The notes under the pieces are model-generated. The model ran no database searches and was not told where the DNA came from. It was given only the letters and a program-made list of their open reading frames with translations. A stretch of 64,000 bases of DNA. It comes from Reinekea forsetii. GTDB taxonomy: Bacteria > Pseudomonadota > Gammaproteobacteria > Pseudomonadales > Natronospirillaceae. Shown piece by piece: positions 48,120 to 58,244 of this stretch. Numbering within the stretch: the first letter of the stretch is position 1; every line of letters starts with the position of its first letter. The position numbers and the translations under genes were made by a program. The DNA lies in NCBI RefSeq assembly GCF_002795845.1, contig NZ_CP011797.1, positions 310,001 to 374,000 of the forward strand, given 5' to 3'.

Positions 48120-48728
48120 ATGGATATTCAAGTTGCTGGCAATGCTAGCGCCAAGGTTGAGTTAAACGAAGCAACCTTCGGTAACGAATTTAATGAAGCA
48201 TTAGTACATCAGGTCGTCACAGCGTTTTTAGCCGGTGCCCGTCAAGGCACAGTCGGTACTAAAACTCGCTCTGAAGTTGCTGGTGGCGGTGCTAAGCCCT
48301 GGCGTCAGAAGGGTACAGGCCGCGCGCGCGCCGGTACTATTCGTTCGCCTATATGGGTTGGTGGCGGTCATACGTTCGCCAGAAAATCACAAGACTGGTC
48401 GCAGAAAGTTAACCGCAAAATGTATCGCGGTGCTATGAAGTCGATCTTGTCTGAGTTGGTTCGTCAAGAGCGTTTAATTGTAGTGGCCGATATGAATTTC
48501 GATCAGCCTAAAACAAAAGCGTTTTTGGCAAAAATGAAAGAACTCGATGTCACAAGTGCATTGATTATTGCTGACGAAGTTGATCAGAATCTATATCTGT
48601 CTTCACGTAACGTTCCACACGTTGAAGTAAGCGATGTCGCCGGGCTTAACCCAGTGAATCTCGTAGCTTATGATAAGGTTGTGATCACTGTTGCGGCGAT
48701 TGAGAAGCTTCAGGAGGTGTTCGCATGA
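48120..48728 (+). CDS. rplD: 50S ribosomal protein L4
   Basis: L4 binds 23S rRNA near the exit tunnel and in E. coli represses its own S10 operon through the mRNA leader. The 202-residue protein has a long extended loop ([33 protein letters not shown]) and the conserved [15 protein letters not shown]-like segment. It ends in ATGA overlapping rplW. Autoregulation of the E. coli kind seems unlikely here given the short rpsJ leader. Confidence 0.98.
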   Translation: MDIQVAGNASAKVELNEATFGNEFNEALVHQVVTAFLAGARQGTVGTKTRSEVAGGGAKPWRQKGTGRARAGTIRSPIWVGGGHTFARKSQDWSQKVNRKMYRGAMKSILSELVRQERLIVVADMNFDQPKTKAFLAKMKELDVTSALIIADEVDQNLYLSSRNVPHVEVSDVAGLNPVNLVAYDKVVITVAAIEKLQEVFA

Positions 48729-49021
48729 ACCAGGAACGTGTCTATCAAGTCGTTTTCGGTCCTCACATCTCGGAAAAGGCAACAATCGTAGCGGAAGGTA
48801 ATAGTCAGTACGTATTTCGTGTGGCTAACGATGCTTCTAAACTTGAAATTAAAAAAGCTGTAGAGCAGCTTTTTGAAGTGAAAGTTGATTGTGTCCGTAC
48901 TCTTATACAAAAGGGTAAAACCAAGCGCACACAACGAGGTGTCGGCAAGCGTAATGACATCAAGAAAGCTTACGTTCGTCTAGCTGCAGGTCAGGAAATT
49001 GATTTCCTGGCAGCAGAATAA
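48725..49021 (+). CDS. rplW: 50S ribosomal protein L23
   Basis: L23 lies at the tunnel exit and docks trigger factor and SRP. The 98-residue protein has [19 protein letters not shown], then [19 protein letters not shown] and the C-terminal [15 protein letters not shown]. Its ATG overlaps the rplD stop as ATGA, so translation is coupled. Confidence 0.98.
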   Translation: MNQERVYQVVFGPHISEKATIVAEGNSQYVFRVANDASKLEIKKAVEQLFEVKVDCVRTLIQKGKTKRTQRGVGKRNDIKKAYVRLAAGQEIDFLAAE

Positions 49022-49038
49022 GGTAGGGGTCTCGAGCA

Positions 49039-49863
49039 ATGGCAATAGTCAAAGCAAAACCGACGTCCCCCGGACGTCGTCACCTCACTAAGGTTGTTGG
49101 AGCTGAGTTGCACAAAGGTGCGCCTCACGCAGCCCTTCTTGAGAAGAAGTCCAAATCCGGTGGTCGTAATAACAACGGTCGCATTACGACTCGTCACATT
49201 GGTGGCGGTCATAAGCAGCACTATCGTTTAGTTGATTTCAAACGCAACAAAGATGGCATTGTCGCAAATGTTGAACGTCTGGAATACGATCCAAACCGTA
49301 CCGCACACATCGCATTGGTTTGCTATTTAGATGGTGAGCGTCGCTATATCTTGGCACCAACTGGCTTAAAAGCTGGTGACAAGATAGTTTCTGGTGAACA
49401 CGCTCCGATCAAAATTGGTAACTCCATGCCGTTGCGCAGTATTCCGGTCGGTTCGGTCATCCATAACGTTGAGATGAAGCCAGGTAAAGGCGGGCAGATG
49501 GCTCGTTCAGCCGGTACATCGATTCAGTTGGTTGCCCGTGAAGGTACCTACGCTACCTTACGTCTTCGCTCTGGCGAAATGCGTAAAGTGCTTGCTGACT
49601 GCCGCGCTACGTTAGGCGAAGTGAGCAACTCAGAACACAGCTTACGCCAACTCGGCAAAGCAGGTGCTTCTCGCTGGCGCGGTATACGTCCAACGGTCCG
49701 TGGTGTTGCCATGAACCCGGTGGATCACCCGCACGGTGGTGGTGAAGGTCGTACTTCTGGTGGCCGACACCCAGTTACTCCTTGGGGCGTTCCGACCAAG
49801 GGTTACAAAACACGCTCGAACAAGCGTACAGACAAGTATATTGTCCGTCGTCGTTCTAAGTAA
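49039..49863 (+). CDS. rplB: 50S ribosomal protein L2
   Basis: L2 is a core 50S protein needed for subunit association and peptidyl transfer. The 274-residue protein begins [20 protein letters not shown] and has [19 protein letters not shown], then [19 protein letters not shown], where the essential His lies. The length is normal. It follows rplW by 17 bases. Confidence 0.98.
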   Translation: MAIVKAKPTSPGRRHLTKVVGAELHKGAPHAALLEKKSKSGGRNNNGRITTRHIGGGHKQHYRLVDFKRNKDGIVANVERLEYDPNRTAHIALVCYLDGERRYILAPTGLKAGDKIVSGEHAPIKIGNSMPLRSIPVGSVIHNVEMKPGKGGQMARSAGTSIQLVAREGTYATLRLRSGEMRKVLADCRATLGEVSNSEHSLRQLGKAGASRWRGIRPTVRGVAMNPVDHPHGGGEGRTSGGRHPVTPWGVPTKGYKTRSNKRTDKYIVRRRSK

Positions 49864-49883
49864 TTATTTAAGAGGAAAAGGCT

Positions 49884-50159
49884 GTGCCACGTTCACTTAA
49901 GAAAGGTCCATTTGTCGACCTGCACTTGATGAAAAAGGTAGAGGCTGCACTGGAAGCGGGCGAAAAACGACCAATTAAGACTTGGTCGCGTCGCTCCACA
50001 ATCTTCCCAGATTTTGTTGGGTTGACCTTTGCAGTCCATAATGGCCGTCAACATGTACCGGTGTTTGTTACCGAAGATATGGTCGGTCACAAATTGGGCG
50101 AGTTTGCATTAACTCGCACTTTCAAAGGTCATGCTGCGGACAAAAAGGCTAAGCGCTAA
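49884..50159 (+). CDS. rpsS: 30S ribosomal protein S19
   Basis: S19 sits in the 30S head and forms bridges to 50S and tRNA. The 91-residue product begins with a GTG codon ([19 protein letters not shown]) and contains [22 protein letters not shown] and [27 protein letters not shown] supplies the ribosome site. rplV follows after 12 bases. Confidence 0.98.
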   Translation: MPRSLKKGPFVDLHLMKKVEAALEAGEKRPIKTWSRRSTIFPDFVGLTFAVHNGRQHVPVFVTEDMVGHKLGEFALTRTFKGHAADKKAKR

Positions 50160-50171
50160 GGGGCGGATATG

Positions 50172-50507
50172 ATGGAAACACAAGCTGTATTACGCGGTGC
50201 ACGTCTGTCTGCTCAGAAAGGCCGTCTAATCGCGGGCTTGATTCGCGGTAAGTCGGTTGCTGAAGCTTTGGACATATTAACGTTCTGCCCTAAAAAAGGC
50301 GCAGAGCTAGTTAAGAAGGTTTTAGAGTCTGCAATTGCAAACGCTGAGCATAACAATGGTGCGGACGTAGATGAACTCGCAGTTACAACGGTCTTCATTG
50401 ATGAAGGCGTGACGATGAAGCGAATTAGCCCACGTGCGAAGGGCCGAGCGGATCGTATCTTAAAACGTACGAGCCATATTACGGTCAAAGTTGCCGAGCT
50501 GAATTAA
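50172..50507 (+). CDS. rplV: 50S ribosomal protein L22
   Basis: L22 lines the exit tunnel and helps bind macrolides. The 111-residue protein begins [19 protein letters not shown] and has a C-terminal hairpin with [21 protein letters not shown]. Two tandem ATG codons are present (50169 and 50172). The second matches the usual one-Met family start, and AAGGGG is suitable for either. rpsC follows after 14 bases. Confidence 0.97.
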   Translation: METQAVLRGARLSAQKGRLIAGLIRGKSVAEALDILTFCPKKGAELVKKVLESAIANAEHNNGADVDELAVTTVFIDEGVTMKRISPRAKGRADRILKRTSHITVKVAELN

Positions 50508-50521
50508 GAGGAGACATTCTA

Positions 50522-51208
50522 ATGGGTCAAAAGGTTCATCCGACTGGTATCCGTCTCGGCATCACCAAAGACCATAATTCGGTCTGGTATGCAGGTTCAG
50601 ATACCTATTCTGAGAAGCTGCTGAACGACATTAAAGTTCGTCGCTACTTAGAAAAGAAATTAGAGAAGGCTTCTGTTAGCAAGATCGTTATTGAACGACC
50701 TGCGCAGAACGCGAAAATCTTCATTCATACCGCTCGACCAGGTATTGTCATCGGTAAGAAAGGTGAAGATGTTGAAGTGCTGCGTCAAGAATTGACCAAA
50801 ATGATGGGCATTCCTGTACACATCAACATCGAAGAGATTCGCAAGCCCGACTTAGACGGTAAATTGGTTGCTCAGTCAATCGCTAGCCAATTGGAACGAC
50901 GCGTTATGTTTCGTCGTGCCATGAAGCGTGCGATGCAGAATGCAATGCGTTCGGGTGCTCAAGGTATCCGTGTTCAGGTAAGTGGTCGCTTAGGCGGCGC
51001 TGAAATCGCTCGTAATGAGTGGTACCTGGAAGGTCGCGTGCCATTGCACACTCTGCGTGCCGATATCGATTACTCGACTGCCGAAGCGCACACTACTTAT
51101 GGTGTGATTGGCGTAAAAGTTTGGATTTTCAAAGGTGAAATTTTGGGTGGCATAGAAACTGTTCGTGCTCAAGCCAAAAGTCAGCCTAAGAAAGCCGTTA
51201 AGCGATAA
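50522..51208 (+). CDS. rpsC: 30S ribosomal protein S3
   Basis: S3 forms part of the mRNA entry tunnel and has helicase-like activity with S4 and S5. The 228-residue protein begins [20 protein letters not shown]. It has a KH domain ([21 protein letters not shown]) and the C-terminal domain with [20 protein letters not shown] and [19 protein letters not shown]. Confidence 0.98.
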   Translation: MGQKVHPTGIRLGITKDHNSVWYAGSDTYSEKLLNDIKVRRYLEKKLEKASVSKIVIERPAQNAKIFIHTARPGIVIGKKGEDVEVLRQELTKMMGIPVHINIEEIRKPDLDGKLVAQSIASQLERRVMFRRAMKRAMQNAMRSGAQGIRVQVSGRLGGAEIARNEWYLEGRVPLHTLRADIDYSTAEAHTTYGVIGVKVWIFKGEILGGIETVRAQAKSQPKKAVKR

Positions 51209-51219
51209 GGGGTACGTAG

Positions 51220-51633
51220 ATGTTACAACCAAAACGTACAAAGTTTCGTAAGATGATGAAAGGCCGCAACCGCGGTCTGGCAGAACGTGGAAGTAAGGTA
51301 AGCTTCGGTGAGTACGCACTGAAGTCGGTCGGTCGTGGTCGACTTACTGCACGTCAAATCGAAGCGGGACGTCGAGCTATGACACGTCACGTTAAGCGGG
51401 GCGGTAAAATCTGGATTCGCGTATTCCCAGATAAGCCAATTACCAAGAAGCCTCTCGAGGTTCGTCAAGGTAAGGGTAAGGGTAACGTTGAGTACTGGGT
51501 TTGCCAGATTCAGCCCGGTAAAGTTCTTTTTGAAATGGCTGGTGTAACTGAAGAAATCGCACGCGAAGCGTTCCGCTTAGCAGCTGCGAAGATCCCAGTC
51601 CCAACTATTTTTGTTAAGCGACAGGTGATGTGA
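51220..51633 (+). CDS. rplP: 50S ribosomal protein L16
   Basis: L16 helps position aminoacyl-tRNA in the 50S A site. The 137-residue protein begins [20 protein letters not shown] and has [34 protein letters not shown] and [21 protein letters not shown]. The Arg in the MKGRNRG segment corresponds to the hydroxylated Arg81 region only loosely; no modification is inferred. Its TGA overlaps the rpmC ATG by one base (TGATG). Confidence 0.98.
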   Translation: MLQPKRTKFRKMMKGRNRGLAERGSKVSFGEYALKSVGRGRLTARQIEAGRRAMTRHVKRGGKIWIRVFPDKPITKKPLEVRQGKGKGNVEYWVCQIQPGKVLFEMAGVTEEIAREAFRLAAAKIPVPTIFVKRQVM

Positions 51634-51824
51634 TGAACGCTAAAGATCTTCGTGAAAAGTCAGTAGAAGAGCTTAAAGGCACTCTGTTGGACTTGCTGCG
51701 CGGTCAATTTAAATATCGCATGCAACGGGCGACGGGCCAATTGACCCAGAACCATTTGCTTAAGCAGGTCCGTAGGGACATTGCTCGCGTTAAAACTGTA
51801 CTGAACGAGAAAGCAGGTGCCTGA
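51633..51824 (+). CDS. rpmC: 50S ribosomal protein L29
   Basis: L29 is a helical-hairpin protein near the tunnel exit. The 63-residue protein begins [20 protein letters not shown] and ends with [20 protein letters not shown], matching the family. The ATG at 51633 is preferred to the GTG at 51630 on length and family start. It overlaps the rplP stop by one base. Confidence 0.97.
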   Translation: MNAKDLREKSVEELKGTLLDLLRGQFKYRMQRATGQLTQNHLLKQVRRDIARVKTVLNEKAGA

Positions 51825-51825
51825 T

Positions 51826-52086
51826 ATGTCTGAAACTACAGCTCGTACCGTAACTGGTCAAGTGGTCAGCTCTAAAGCTGACAAGACTGTCACTATATTG
51901 CTTGAACGCAAAGTGAAGCACCCGATTTACGGGAAATTCGTTAAGCGTTCAACCAAGCTACATGCTCATGATGAAAAGAATGAGTGTAGCCTGGGCGATA
52001 CAGTAACAGTCGAAGAGTGCCGTCCTATGTCCAAGACTAAGACTTGGCGGTTGGTTCGTATTGATGAACGCGCAGTTCGCGTTTAA
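51826..52086 (+). CDS. rpsQ: 30S ribosomal protein S17
   Basis: S17 binds 16S rRNA helices 7 and 11 early in assembly. The 86-residue protein contains [40 protein letters not shown] and [16 protein letters not shown]. The ATG at 51826, with AGGTG upstream, is chosen over a GTG at 51817 inside rpmC. It is the last gene of the S10 operon in E. coli; here only 16 bases separate it from rplN. Confidence 0.97.
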   Translation: MSETTARTVTGQVVSSKADKTVTILLERKVKHPIYGKFVKRSTKLHAHDEKNECSLGDTVTVEECRPMSKTKTWRLVRIDERAVRV

Positions 52087-52102
52087 TTCGGGAGTTTGAG
52101 AG

Positions 52103-52471
52103 ATGATCCAAACAGAATCCGTATTGGACGTAGCTGACAACAGCGGTGCCAAACGTGTCCAATGCATTAAAGTTTTAGGTGGTTCACACCGTCGTTACGC
52201 CAACGTTGGCGACTTGATCAAGGTTTCTGTAAAAGAAGCCGTTCCTCGCGGAAAAGTGAAGAAAGGTCAAGTAATGAACGCGGTCGTAGTGCGCACTAAG
52301 AAAGGTGTTCGTCGTCCGGATGGCTCAATTATCCGTTTCGATGTGAACTCAGCGGTATTGTTAAACGCCAACCTGGCGCCGGTAGGTACTCGTATCTTCG
52401 GTCCAGTGACGCGTGAACTCCGTACTGAAAAATTCATGAAAATCATTTCCCTGGCACCGGAAGTACTATAA
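52103..52471 (+). CDS. rplN: 50S ribosomal protein L14
   Basis: L14 lies at the subunit interface and binds the silencing factor RsfS. The 122-residue protein begins [20 protein letters not shown] and has [19 protein letters not shown] and the C-terminal [20 protein letters not shown]. In E. coli it opens the spc operon. Here its stop codon lies within a terminator-like hairpin (52470-52491). Confidence 0.98.
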   Translation: MIQTESVLDVADNSGAKRVQCIKVLGGSHRRYANVGDLIKVSVKEAVPRGKVKKGQVMNAVVVRTKKGVRRPDGSIIRFDVNSAVLLNANLAPVGTRIFGPVTRELRTEKFMKIISLAPEVL

Positions 52472-52491
52472 ACCCCTTAGGGGGTTTTTTT
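52470..52491 (+). terminator. Terminator-like hairpin between rplN and rplX, inside the ribosomal block
   Basis: AAACCCC (52470-52476) pairs with GGGGTTT (52481-52487) around the loop TTAG, giving a 7-bp stem with four further T, seven T in all. The rplN TAA stop overlaps the left arm. It has the form of an intrinsic terminator, yet rplX and 15 further essential genes of the spc-alpha block follow. No convincing promoter is seen in the 31 bases before rplX, so partial termination or attenuation is the likely consequence. Confidence 0.75.
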
Positions 52492-52522
52492 ACGAGACGG
52501 AAGCAGGAAGTAGAGACTATAA

Positions 52523-52852
52523 ATGCGTAAATTGATTAAAGGCGACGAAGTCATCGTTATCGCCGGTAAAGACAAAGGCAAACGCGGCAAGATCTCTAAA
52601 GTGATCTTGGGTGACAAGAACGGCACTAAGTTTCTTATCACAGGTATTAACCTGAATAAGAAGCACGTCAAACCGAATCCCCAGGCAGGTGTTCAGGGTG
52701 GAATCGTTGAGCGTGAAGCGCCGATCCAAGCATCAAATGTTGCGATCTTCAACCCAGAAACCAGCAAGGGCGACCGAGTTGGTTTTGACGTTAAAGAAGA
52801 TGGTAGCAAGGTCCGCGTTTTTAAATCCACGCACAAGGTTATTGGTGAATAA
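52523..52852 (+). CDS. rplX: 50S ribosomal protein L24
   Basis: L24 is an assembly-initiating protein with a KOW domain. The 109-residue protein begins [20 protein letters not shown] and has the KOW motif plus [20 protein letters not shown]. It is separated from rplN by a 51-base gap containing the terminator-like hairpin, and AGGAAG about 12 bases before the ATG supports initiation. Confidence 0.97.
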   Translation: MRKLIKGDEVIVIAGKDKGKRGKISKVILGDKNGTKFLITGINLNKKHVKPNPQAGVQGGIVEREAPIQASNVAIFNPETSKGDRVGFDVKEDGSKVRVFKSTHKVIGE

Positions 52853-52863
52853 GGGGTACGACT

Positions 52864-53403
52864 ATGTCTAGACTTAAAGCTCTATACAAAAGTGACGTTG
52901 TAGCCGCACTGCAAGCAGAGTTCGGATACGAGAACGTTATGCAAGTTCCTCGCGTCACCAAAGTAACCTTGAACATGGGTGTCGGTGAAGCGATTGGCGA
53001 CAAAAAACAGATGGATAACGCTGTTCGAGATTTAGAAGCTATATCTGGTCAAAAGATAGTAGTGACTAACGCTCGTAAATCTGTTGCCGGATTCAAAATT
53101 CGTGAAGGTTGGCCAATCGGCGCCAAGGTTACCCTGCGCAAAGCGCGTATGTGGGAATTCCTGGACCGCCTGGTTGACATCTCTTTGCCGCGTGTACGTG
53201 ACTTCCGGGGTATTAACCCCAAGTCATTTGATGGTCGTGGCAACTACAGCATGGGTGTTAAAGAGCAGATTATCTTTCCTGAGATTGAGTACGACAAGGT
53301 AGATAAATTGCGTGGTTTGGATATCACTATCACAACCAGTGCTCGCACCAATGATGAAGGCCTCGCTCTATTGAAAGCGCTGTCCTTTCCATTTAAAAGT
53401 TAA
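52864..53403 (+). CDS. rplE: 50S ribosomal protein L5
   Basis: L5 binds 5S rRNA and contacts the P-site tRNA. The 179-residue protein has [61 protein letters not shown] and [20 protein letters not shown]. In E. coli the S8 repressor binds around the rplE start; no matching structure was verified here. Confidence 0.98.
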   Translation: MSRLKALYKSDVVAALQAEFGYENVMQVPRVTKVTLNMGVGEAIGDKKQMDNAVRDLEAISGQKIVVTNARKSVAGFKIREGWPIGAKVTLRKARMWEFLDRLVDISLPRVRDFRGINPKSFDGRGNYSMGVKEQIIFPEIEYDKVDKLRGLDITITTSARTNDEGLALLKALSFPFKS

Positions 53404-53414
53404 GGGGTAGGTAC

Positions 53415-53720
53415 ATGGCTAAAGAGAGTATGAAAGCTCGCGAAGCAAGGCGTGAAAAGACAGTTGCCAAATACGCGGTTAAACGCGCAGCACTGAAAGC
53501 AACTATCAAAGACCCAAGTACTTCCCCGGAAGATACCTGGACTGCACAAATTGCACTGCAAAAGCTTCCAAAAGACGCAAGTCCTGTTAGAATGCAGCGC
53601 CGTTGTCAGATGACGGGTCGACCACACGGCGTTTATCGCAAGTTTGGTCTTTCTCGAAACATGCTTCGTGAACAAGCCATGTTAGGCAATGTTCCGGGGC
53701 TTAAAAAAGCAAGTTGGTAA
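53415..53720 (+). CDS. rpsN: 30S ribosomal protein S14 (zinc-free long form)
   Basis: S14 is a 30S head protein. The 101-residue form lacks the paired CxxC zinc motif and so is the zinc-independent type. It begins [20 protein letters not shown] and has [20 protein letters not shown] near the C-terminus. A hairpin GCTGGG/CCCAGC (53735-53757) lies in the 73-base gap before rpsH. Confidence 0.97.
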   Translation: MAKESMKAREARREKTVAKYAVKRAALKATIKDPSTSPEDTWTAQIALQKLPKDASPVRMQRRCQMTGRPHGVYRKFGLSRNMLREQAMLGNVPGLKKASW

Positions 53721-53793
53721 GCAAAACGGCCTGGGCTGGGGGTTTTATACTCCCAGCTACCGCGTTTTAGCTGAACTTAGAGGTTATATTCAA

Positions 53794-54186
53794 ATGAGTA
53801 TGCAAGATACGCTTGCGGATATGTTAACTCGTATTCGTAACGCCCAGCGTTCCGGCCATGCTGCTGTCGTAATGCCATCTTCTAAACAGAAGGTTGCAGT
53901 CGCGGAAGTATTGAAGCAAGAGGGTTTTATCGGTGTCTTCTCTGTAGAAGGTGAAGCCAAGCTGATACTGACCATCGAACTGAAATATTTCGAAGGCAGA
54001 CCAGTCATAGAGTCAATCAAACGTGTTTCCCGTCCTGGCCTACGTCAATACTGTGGTTCACAGGATCTGCCTAATGTATCAGGCGGATTGGGTATCGCTA
54101 TTATTTCCACTTCTAAGGGTGTCATGACTGACCGAGCAGCTCGTTCTGCTGGTGTCGGTGGCGAAATCCTTTGTGAAGTCTTCTAA
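53794..54186 (+). CDS. rpsH: 30S ribosomal protein S8
   Basis: S8 is a central-domain 16S binder and in E. coli represses the spc operon. The 130-residue protein begins [20 protein letters not shown] and ends with [13 protein letters not shown] after [18 protein letters not shown]. The ATG at 53794 gives normal length. The frame stays open upstream into rpsN, but that extension is not S8-like. Confidence 0.98.
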   Translation: MSMQDTLADMLTRIRNAQRSGHAAVVMPSSKQKVAVAEVLKQEGFIGVFSVEGEAKLILTIELKYFEGRPVIESIKRVSRPGLRQYCGSQDLPNVSGGLGIAIISTSKGVMTDRAARSAGVGGEILCEVF

Positions 54187-54200
54187 GGAGTATATTAGCG

Positions 54201-54734
54201 ATGTCTCGAATAGCAAAATCTCCTGTGACAATACCGTCCGGTGTTGAAGTTACGCTGACAAGTAATTCTATTACTGTCAAAAGCGGTGCGGGAACCTTAG
54301 TTCAGGCTCTGCACGCCTCCGTTGAAGTGAATCAAGAAGGCGAAGAACTGACCTTCTTACCACGTGACGGCGGCAAGATTGCTCACGCAATGTCAGGCAC
54401 CATGCGTGCTCTGATCAATAACATGATGGTGGGTGTAACAACCGGCTTTGTGAAAAAACTTACGTTGATTGGTGTCGGTTACCGAGCTAAAGCCGGTGAC
54501 AAGTCAGTTAACTTGACCTTAGGTTTTTCACATCCTGTCGACTACGTCCTACCTGTAGGTGTATCTGCCGAAACGCCGACCAACACGGAAATCGTGTTGA
54601 AAAGTGCCGACAAGCAGTTACTCGGACAAGCCGCCGCAGAAATCCGTGCGTTCCGTCCGCCAGAGCCTTATAAAGGCAAGGGTGTCCGCTACTCTGACGA
54701 ATCCGTTCGTCGTAAAGAAGCTAAGAAAAAGTAA
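54201..54734 (+). CDS. rplF: 50S ribosomal protein L6
   Basis: L6 lies near the sarcin-ricin loop and the factor-binding site. The 177-residue protein begins [20 protein letters not shown] and has the two L6 domains, with [20 protein letters not shown] and the C-terminal [25 protein letters not shown] precedes the ATG. Confidence 0.98.
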   Translation: MSRIAKSPVTIPSGVEVTLTSNSITVKSGAGTLVQALHASVEVNQEGEELTFLPRDGGKIAHAMSGTMRALINNMMVGVTTGFVKKLTLIGVGYRAKAGDKSVNLTLGFSHPVDYVLPVGVSAETPTNTEIVLKSADKQLLGQAAAEIRAFRPPEPYKGKGVRYSDESVRRKEAKKK

Positions 54735-54745
54735 GGGCATAGGTT

Positions 54746-55096
54746 ATGAGCGAAAAGAAAGTTTCCCGTTTACGCCGTGCTCGTCGAAGCCGCGTAAAAA
54801 TTTCCGATCTGCGTGTGCATCGTTTGTGTGTCAGCCGCACAAACTTGCACATATACGCGCAGATTATTGCACCGAGTGGTAGTGAAGTTCTGGCCAATGC
54901 ATCAACATTGGACGTGACTCTGCGCACCGGCGCAACAAGTAATGTCGAAGCCGCAGCCAAAGTTGGCGCTTTAATAGCAGAACGTGCTAAAGCAGCGGGT
55001 ATCGAACAGGTAGCTTTTGATCGGTCAGGGTTTAAATACCATGGTCGAATTAAAGCATTAGCAGACGCGGCCCGTGAAGGCGGCCTGAAATTCTAA
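54746..55096 (+). CDS. rplR: 50S ribosomal protein L18
   Basis: L18 delivers 5S rRNA to the 50S subunit. The 116-residue protein has [40 protein letters not shown] and [20 protein letters not shown] near the C-terminus, all family-typical. It follows rplF by 11 bases. Confidence 0.98.
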   Translation: MSEKKVSRLRRARRSRVKISDLRVHRLCVSRTNLHIYAQIIAPSGSEVLANASTLDVTLRTGATSNVEAAAKVGALIAERAKAAGIEQVAFDRSGFKYHGRIKALADAAREGGLKF

Positions 55097-55106
55097 GGTG
55101 TGAATG

Positions 55107-55613
55107 ATGGCGAATAATGATCAATCCCAAGCTGCCGGCGATCTGCTAGAAAAATTAGTTCAGGTCAACCGTGTCGCAAAAGTGGTTAAAGGTGGCCGTA
55201 TCTTCGGTTTCACAGCTTTAACCGTCGTGGGTGATGGTAATGGTAAGGTCGGCTTTGGTCGCGGTAAGGCTAAAGAAGTTCCAGTTGCAATTCAGAAGGC
55301 CATGGACGCTGCTCGCAGAAACATGGTTGAAGTGAATATAGTCGACGGCACATTACAATATCCCGTAACAGCACGTCATGGCGGATCCAAGATCTTCATG
55401 AAACCTGCTACCGATGGTACTGGCGTAATCGCCGGCGGCGCAATGCGTGCCGTACTTGAAGTTGCTGGTGTTCATAATATCCTGGCGAAGTGTTATGGCT
55501 CGACCAACCCGGCTAACGTTGTTCGCGCAACTGTTAAGGGTCTGTCGATGATGCGTTCACCCGAAGACATCGCTGCTAAACGCGGTCTGTCTGTTGAAAA
55601 GTTACGAGGGTAA
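55107..55613 (+). CDS. rpsE: 30S ribosomal protein S5
   Basis: S5 is at the mRNA entry site and affects decoding accuracy. The 168-residue protein contains [40 protein letters not shown], the loop [20 protein letters not shown] and [13 protein letters not shown]. Two tandem ATG codons occur at 55104 and 55107; the second has better spacing from AAGGTG and matches the one-Met family start. Confidence 0.97.
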   Translation: MANNDQSQAAGDLLEKLVQVNRVAKVVKGGRIFGFTALTVVGDGNGKVGFGRGKAKEVPVAIQKAMDAARRNMVEVNIVDGTLQYPVTARHGGSKIFMKPATDGTGVIAGGAMRAVLEVAGVHNILAKCYGSTNPANVVRATVKGLSMMRSPEDIAAKRGLSVEKLRG

Positions 55614-55616
55614 ACC

Positions 55617-55802
55617 ATGGCTAGCAAGACATTGAAAGTGCAATTAGTCCGTAGTCCCATTGGCGCCCAGCCTAAGCACCGGTTATCGGTAAAAGGCTTA
55701 GGTCTGAGCAAAATAAATCAAGTTCGTGAGCTGGAAGATACACCTTCAGTCCGCGGCATGATCAACAAAGTGCACTATCTTGTGCGCGTAGTTGAGGGGT
55801 AA
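55617..55802 (+). CDS. rpmD: 50S ribosomal protein L30
   Basis: L30 is a small 50S protein. The 61-residue product has [20 protein letters not shown] and [20 protein letters not shown], matching the family throughout. Three bases separate it from rpsE, and its end carries the GAGGGG used for rplO. Confidence 0.97.
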   Translation: MASKTLKVQLVRSPIGAQPKHRLSVKGLGLSKINQVRELEDTPSVRGMINKVHYLVRVVEG

Positions 55803-55806
55803 TAGG

Positions 55807-56241
55807 ATGTTTTTAAATACATTAAGCCCGGCCGATGGTGCTAAAAAAGCTCCAAAACGTGTTGGCCGTGGTATCGGTTCTGGTCTGGGTAAGACCGCCG
55901 GTCGCGGACACAAAGGTTTGAAGTCTCGTTCAGGTGGTTCGGTTAAACCCGGCTTTGAAGGCGGTCAAATGCCATTGCAGCGTCGTCTGCCAAAGTTTGG
56001 TTTTAACTCGCGCAAAGCAGCTTATGTTGCTGAGATTCGGTTACACGAATTGACCATGGTTGAAGGCGATGTTGTGGACCTGAACGCGTTGAAAGATGCC
56101 GATTTAATTGGGCACAAGATTCTCCGCGCTCGCGTTATCCTTTCTGGTGAAATCAAGTCCGCTGTTACAGTGAAAGGCTTGAAAGTCACCAAGGGTGCAA
56201 AAGCAGCAATCGAAGCAGCAGGCGGCAAGGTAGAGGAATAG
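55807..56241 (+). CDS. rplO: 50S ribosomal protein L15
   Basis: L15 is a late-assembly 50S protein. The 144-residue protein begins [20 protein letters not shown], then [37 protein letters not shown] and [12 protein letters not shown]. The ATG at 55807 with GAGGGG upstream is preferred to an in-frame start at 55792 within rpmD. Confidence 0.97.
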   Translation: MFLNTLSPADGAKKAPKRVGRGIGSGLGKTAGRGHKGLKSRSGGSVKPGFEGGQMPLQRRLPKFGFNSRKAAYVAEIRLHELTMVEGDVVDLNALKDADLIGHKILRARVILSGEIKSAVTVKGLKVTKGAKAAIEAAGGKVEE

Positions 56242-56247
56242 CACCTT

Positions 56248-57570
56248 ATGACCAAACAAGGACTACCGTCAGGAACTAGTGGTGGTGGGTTGGGCGAGCT
56301 TTGGGCTCGCCTTCGTTTCGTTCTGCTGGCTTTGCTGGTATATCGAATCGGTGCCCACATCCCCGTACCTGGGATAAACCCGGAGCAGTTAGCGGCATTA
56401 TTCGAGCGTAACCAAGATACCATTTTGAGCATGATCAATATGTTTTCTGGTGGCTCGCTTGAGCGTATGAGTATCTTCGCATTAGGCATTATGCCCTATA
56501 TTAGCGCGTCGATTATCATGCAGTTGCTAACTGTCGTAAGCCCACAGCTTGAGCAGTTGAAGAAAGAGGGTGAATCAGGACGTCGTAAGATGTCTCAGTA
56601 CACTCGTTACTTTACTCTGGTGCTGGCATTGGTTCAGTCCTTTGCTATATCAGCGGGACTAGCGAGCCAAGGGATCGCGTTTGCTGCGAGCCTAAGCTTC
56701 TACTTCGTTGCGGTCATTACCTTTACGACCGGAACGATGTTCTTAATGTGGCTGGGTGAGCAGATTACTGAACGTGGTATCGGAAATGGTATTTCCTTGT
56801 TGATCTTCGCCGGTATTGTTGCGGGTTTACCCGGAGCGATTGGGCAAAGTTTTGAGTCAGCCCGTTTGGGCGACCTGAGCATCATAGCCCTGTTGGTTGT
56901 TGGTCTGTTTGCGATAGCCGTTGTTGCCTTTATCGTGTTTATCGAGCGTGGGCAACGTCGGATTACTATCAATTACGCCAAGCGTCAGCAAGGTCGTAAA
57001 GTGTTTCAGGCACAAAGCAGTCATTTGCCTCTTAAGGTTAATATGGCTGGTGTGATCCCACCAATTTTTGCATCCAGTATCTTGCTGTTTCCAGCATCAC
57101 TGGGTAATTGGTTTGGTCAGAACGAAGGTATGGGGTGGTTGCAGGACGTGGCAATATTGCTCGGTCCGAATCAACCGCTCTATTTGGTGTTGTTCGCTTT
57201 AGCAGTCGTATTCTTCTGCTATTTCTATACCGCCGTCACCTTTAACCCTAAAGACGTAGCTGAGAACCTAAAACGTTCTGGTGCGTTCATCCCGGGCATA
57301 CGCCCAGGTGAGCAAACTTCACGCTATATCGATGGTGTTTCAGCGCGACTGACCTTCTTTGGTGCTCTGTACATTACTACTGTGTCGCTATTGCCCCAAG
57401 GCCTGGTCATGGCAGTGAACGTACCCTTTTACTTAGGTGGTACTTCTTTGCTGATCGTGGTTGTTGTTGTCATGGACTTCATGGCTCAAGTACAAAGTCA
57501 CTTGATGTCGCATCAGTATTCATCGCTGATGAAGAAGGCAAATTTGAAATCAACCGGAAATCTTTTTTAA
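56248..57570 (+). CDS. secY: Protein translocase subunit SecY
   Basis: SecY is the channel of the SecYEG translocon. The 440-residue protein has ten membrane segments, beginning after [21 protein letters not shown]. Markers are [12 protein letters not shown] (plug region neighbour), [32 protein letters not shown] and the cytoplasmic loop [20 protein letters not shown], followed by [19 protein letters not shown]. It is co-transcribed with rplO (6-base gap). Confidence 0.98.
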   Translation: MTKQGLPSGTSGGGLGELWARLRFVLLALLVYRIGAHIPVPGINPEQLAALFERNQDTILSMINMFSGGSLERMSIFALGIMPYISASIIMQLLTVVSPQLEQLKKEGESGRRKMSQYTRYFTLVLALVQSFAISAGLASQGIAFAASLSFYFVAVITFTTGTMFLMWLGEQITERGIGNGISLLIFAGIVAGLPGAIGQSFESARLGDLSIIALLVVGLFAIAVVAFIVFIERGQRRITINYAKRQQGRKVFQAQSSHLPLKVNMAGVIPPIFASSILLFPASLGNWFGQNEGMGWLQDVAILLGPNQPLYLVLFALAVVFFCYFYTAVTFNPKDVAENLKRSGAFIPGIRPGEQTSRYIDGVSARLTFFGALYITTVSLLPQGLVMAVNVPFYLGGTSLLIVVVVVMDFMAQVQSHLMSHQYSSLMKKANLKSTGNLF

Positions 57571-57596
57571 GACCCGGTAATTTGGTGGAGTTAAGC

Positions 57597-57710
57597 ATGA
57601 AAGTACGTGCATCCGTAAAGAAAATCTGCCGTAACTGCAAGATTGTTCGCCGAAACGGTGCGGTGCGTGTGATCTGTACAGATCCAAAGCACAAGCAACG
57701 TCAAGGGTAA
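57597..57710 (+). CDS. rpmJ: 50S ribosomal protein L36 (zinc-binding form)
   Basis: The 37-residue product [20 protein letters not shown], ending KHKQRQG, is L36 of the zinc-containing type, with ligands Cys11, Cys14, Cys27 and His32. GGAG lies 8 bases before the ATG at 57597. It closes the spc operon. It is the shortest gene in the window and easily missed. Confidence 0.97.
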   Translation: MKVRASVKKICRNCKIVRRNGAVRVICTDPKHKQRQG

Positions 57711-57846
57711 TTAGCAATTACTCGGATAGGCTTGCTTTTAGATAGAGCAAGCGGTATCCTTTCGCGCCCCCAGAACCCTTGGGGGAAATATGCATAAAGA
57801 TAAGGTAGCTGCCTTATTAATCTTATTAATAGACGGAGTAAGTTGA
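57711..57846 (+). promoter_or_regulatory. Leader region of the alpha operon with three potential hairpins
   Basis: Between rpmJ and rpsM are CTTGC/GCAAG (57731-57751), CCCCCA/TGGGGG (57767-57785) and ATAAGG/CCTTAT (57800-57817). The last ends about 16 bases before the GGAG of rpsM. In E. coli this interval carries the S4-binding pseudoknot controlling rpsM-rplQ. Position and structure potential fit an equivalent role, but no pseudoknot was demonstrated by eye. Confidence 0.45.
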
Positions 57847-58203
57847 ATGGCCCGTATAGCAGGCGTCAATATACCTGACAATAAGCATGCGGTGATTTCG
57901 CTGACCTATATCTTCGGAATTGGTCGCACCCGTGCTAATGACATCTGTAAGTCAGTAGGCATAGAGCCAACCACGAAAGTGTCCAATCTTGACGAGTCTA
58001 AACTCGACGAGATTCGCACAACAGTCGGTGAATACACTGTTGAAGGTGATCTGCGCCGTGACGTTCAAATGAACATCAAGCGCTTGATGGATTTGGGATG
58101 TAATCGCGGAATACGTCATCGTCGTAATCTGCCCGTTCGCGGACAGAACACGAAGAACAACGCACGTACCCGTAAAGGTCCTAAGAAGCCAATCAAACGC
58201 TAA
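57847..58203 (+). CDS. rpsM: 30S ribosomal protein S13
   Basis: S13 contacts the P-site tRNA and bridges to 50S. The 118-residue protein begins [20 protein letters not shown] and has [39 protein letters not shown] and [14 protein letters not shown]. First gene of the alpha operon, preceded by a GGAG site at about 9-12 bases. Confidence 0.98.
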   Translation: MARIAGVNIPDNKHAVISLTYIFGIGRTRANDICKSVGIEPTTKVSNLDESKLDEIRTTVGEYTVEGDLRRDVQMNIKRLMDLGCNRGIRHRRNLPVRGQNTKNNARTRKGPKKPIKR

Positions 58204-58244
58204 GTTTGATTCGCACACATAAGTTTTAACATAGGAAATCGAAG

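Noticed and set aside
53735-53757. Hairpin GCTGGG/CCCAGC between rpsN and rpsH as a regulatory element
   Set aside because: The stem is short with an 11-base loop and no U-tract, and it does not match the known S8 site, which lies at rplE in E. coli.
53689-53793. Extended rpsH start inside rpsN
   Set aside because: The extra 35 residues are not S8-like, and the ATG at 53794 gives the normal 130-residue length.
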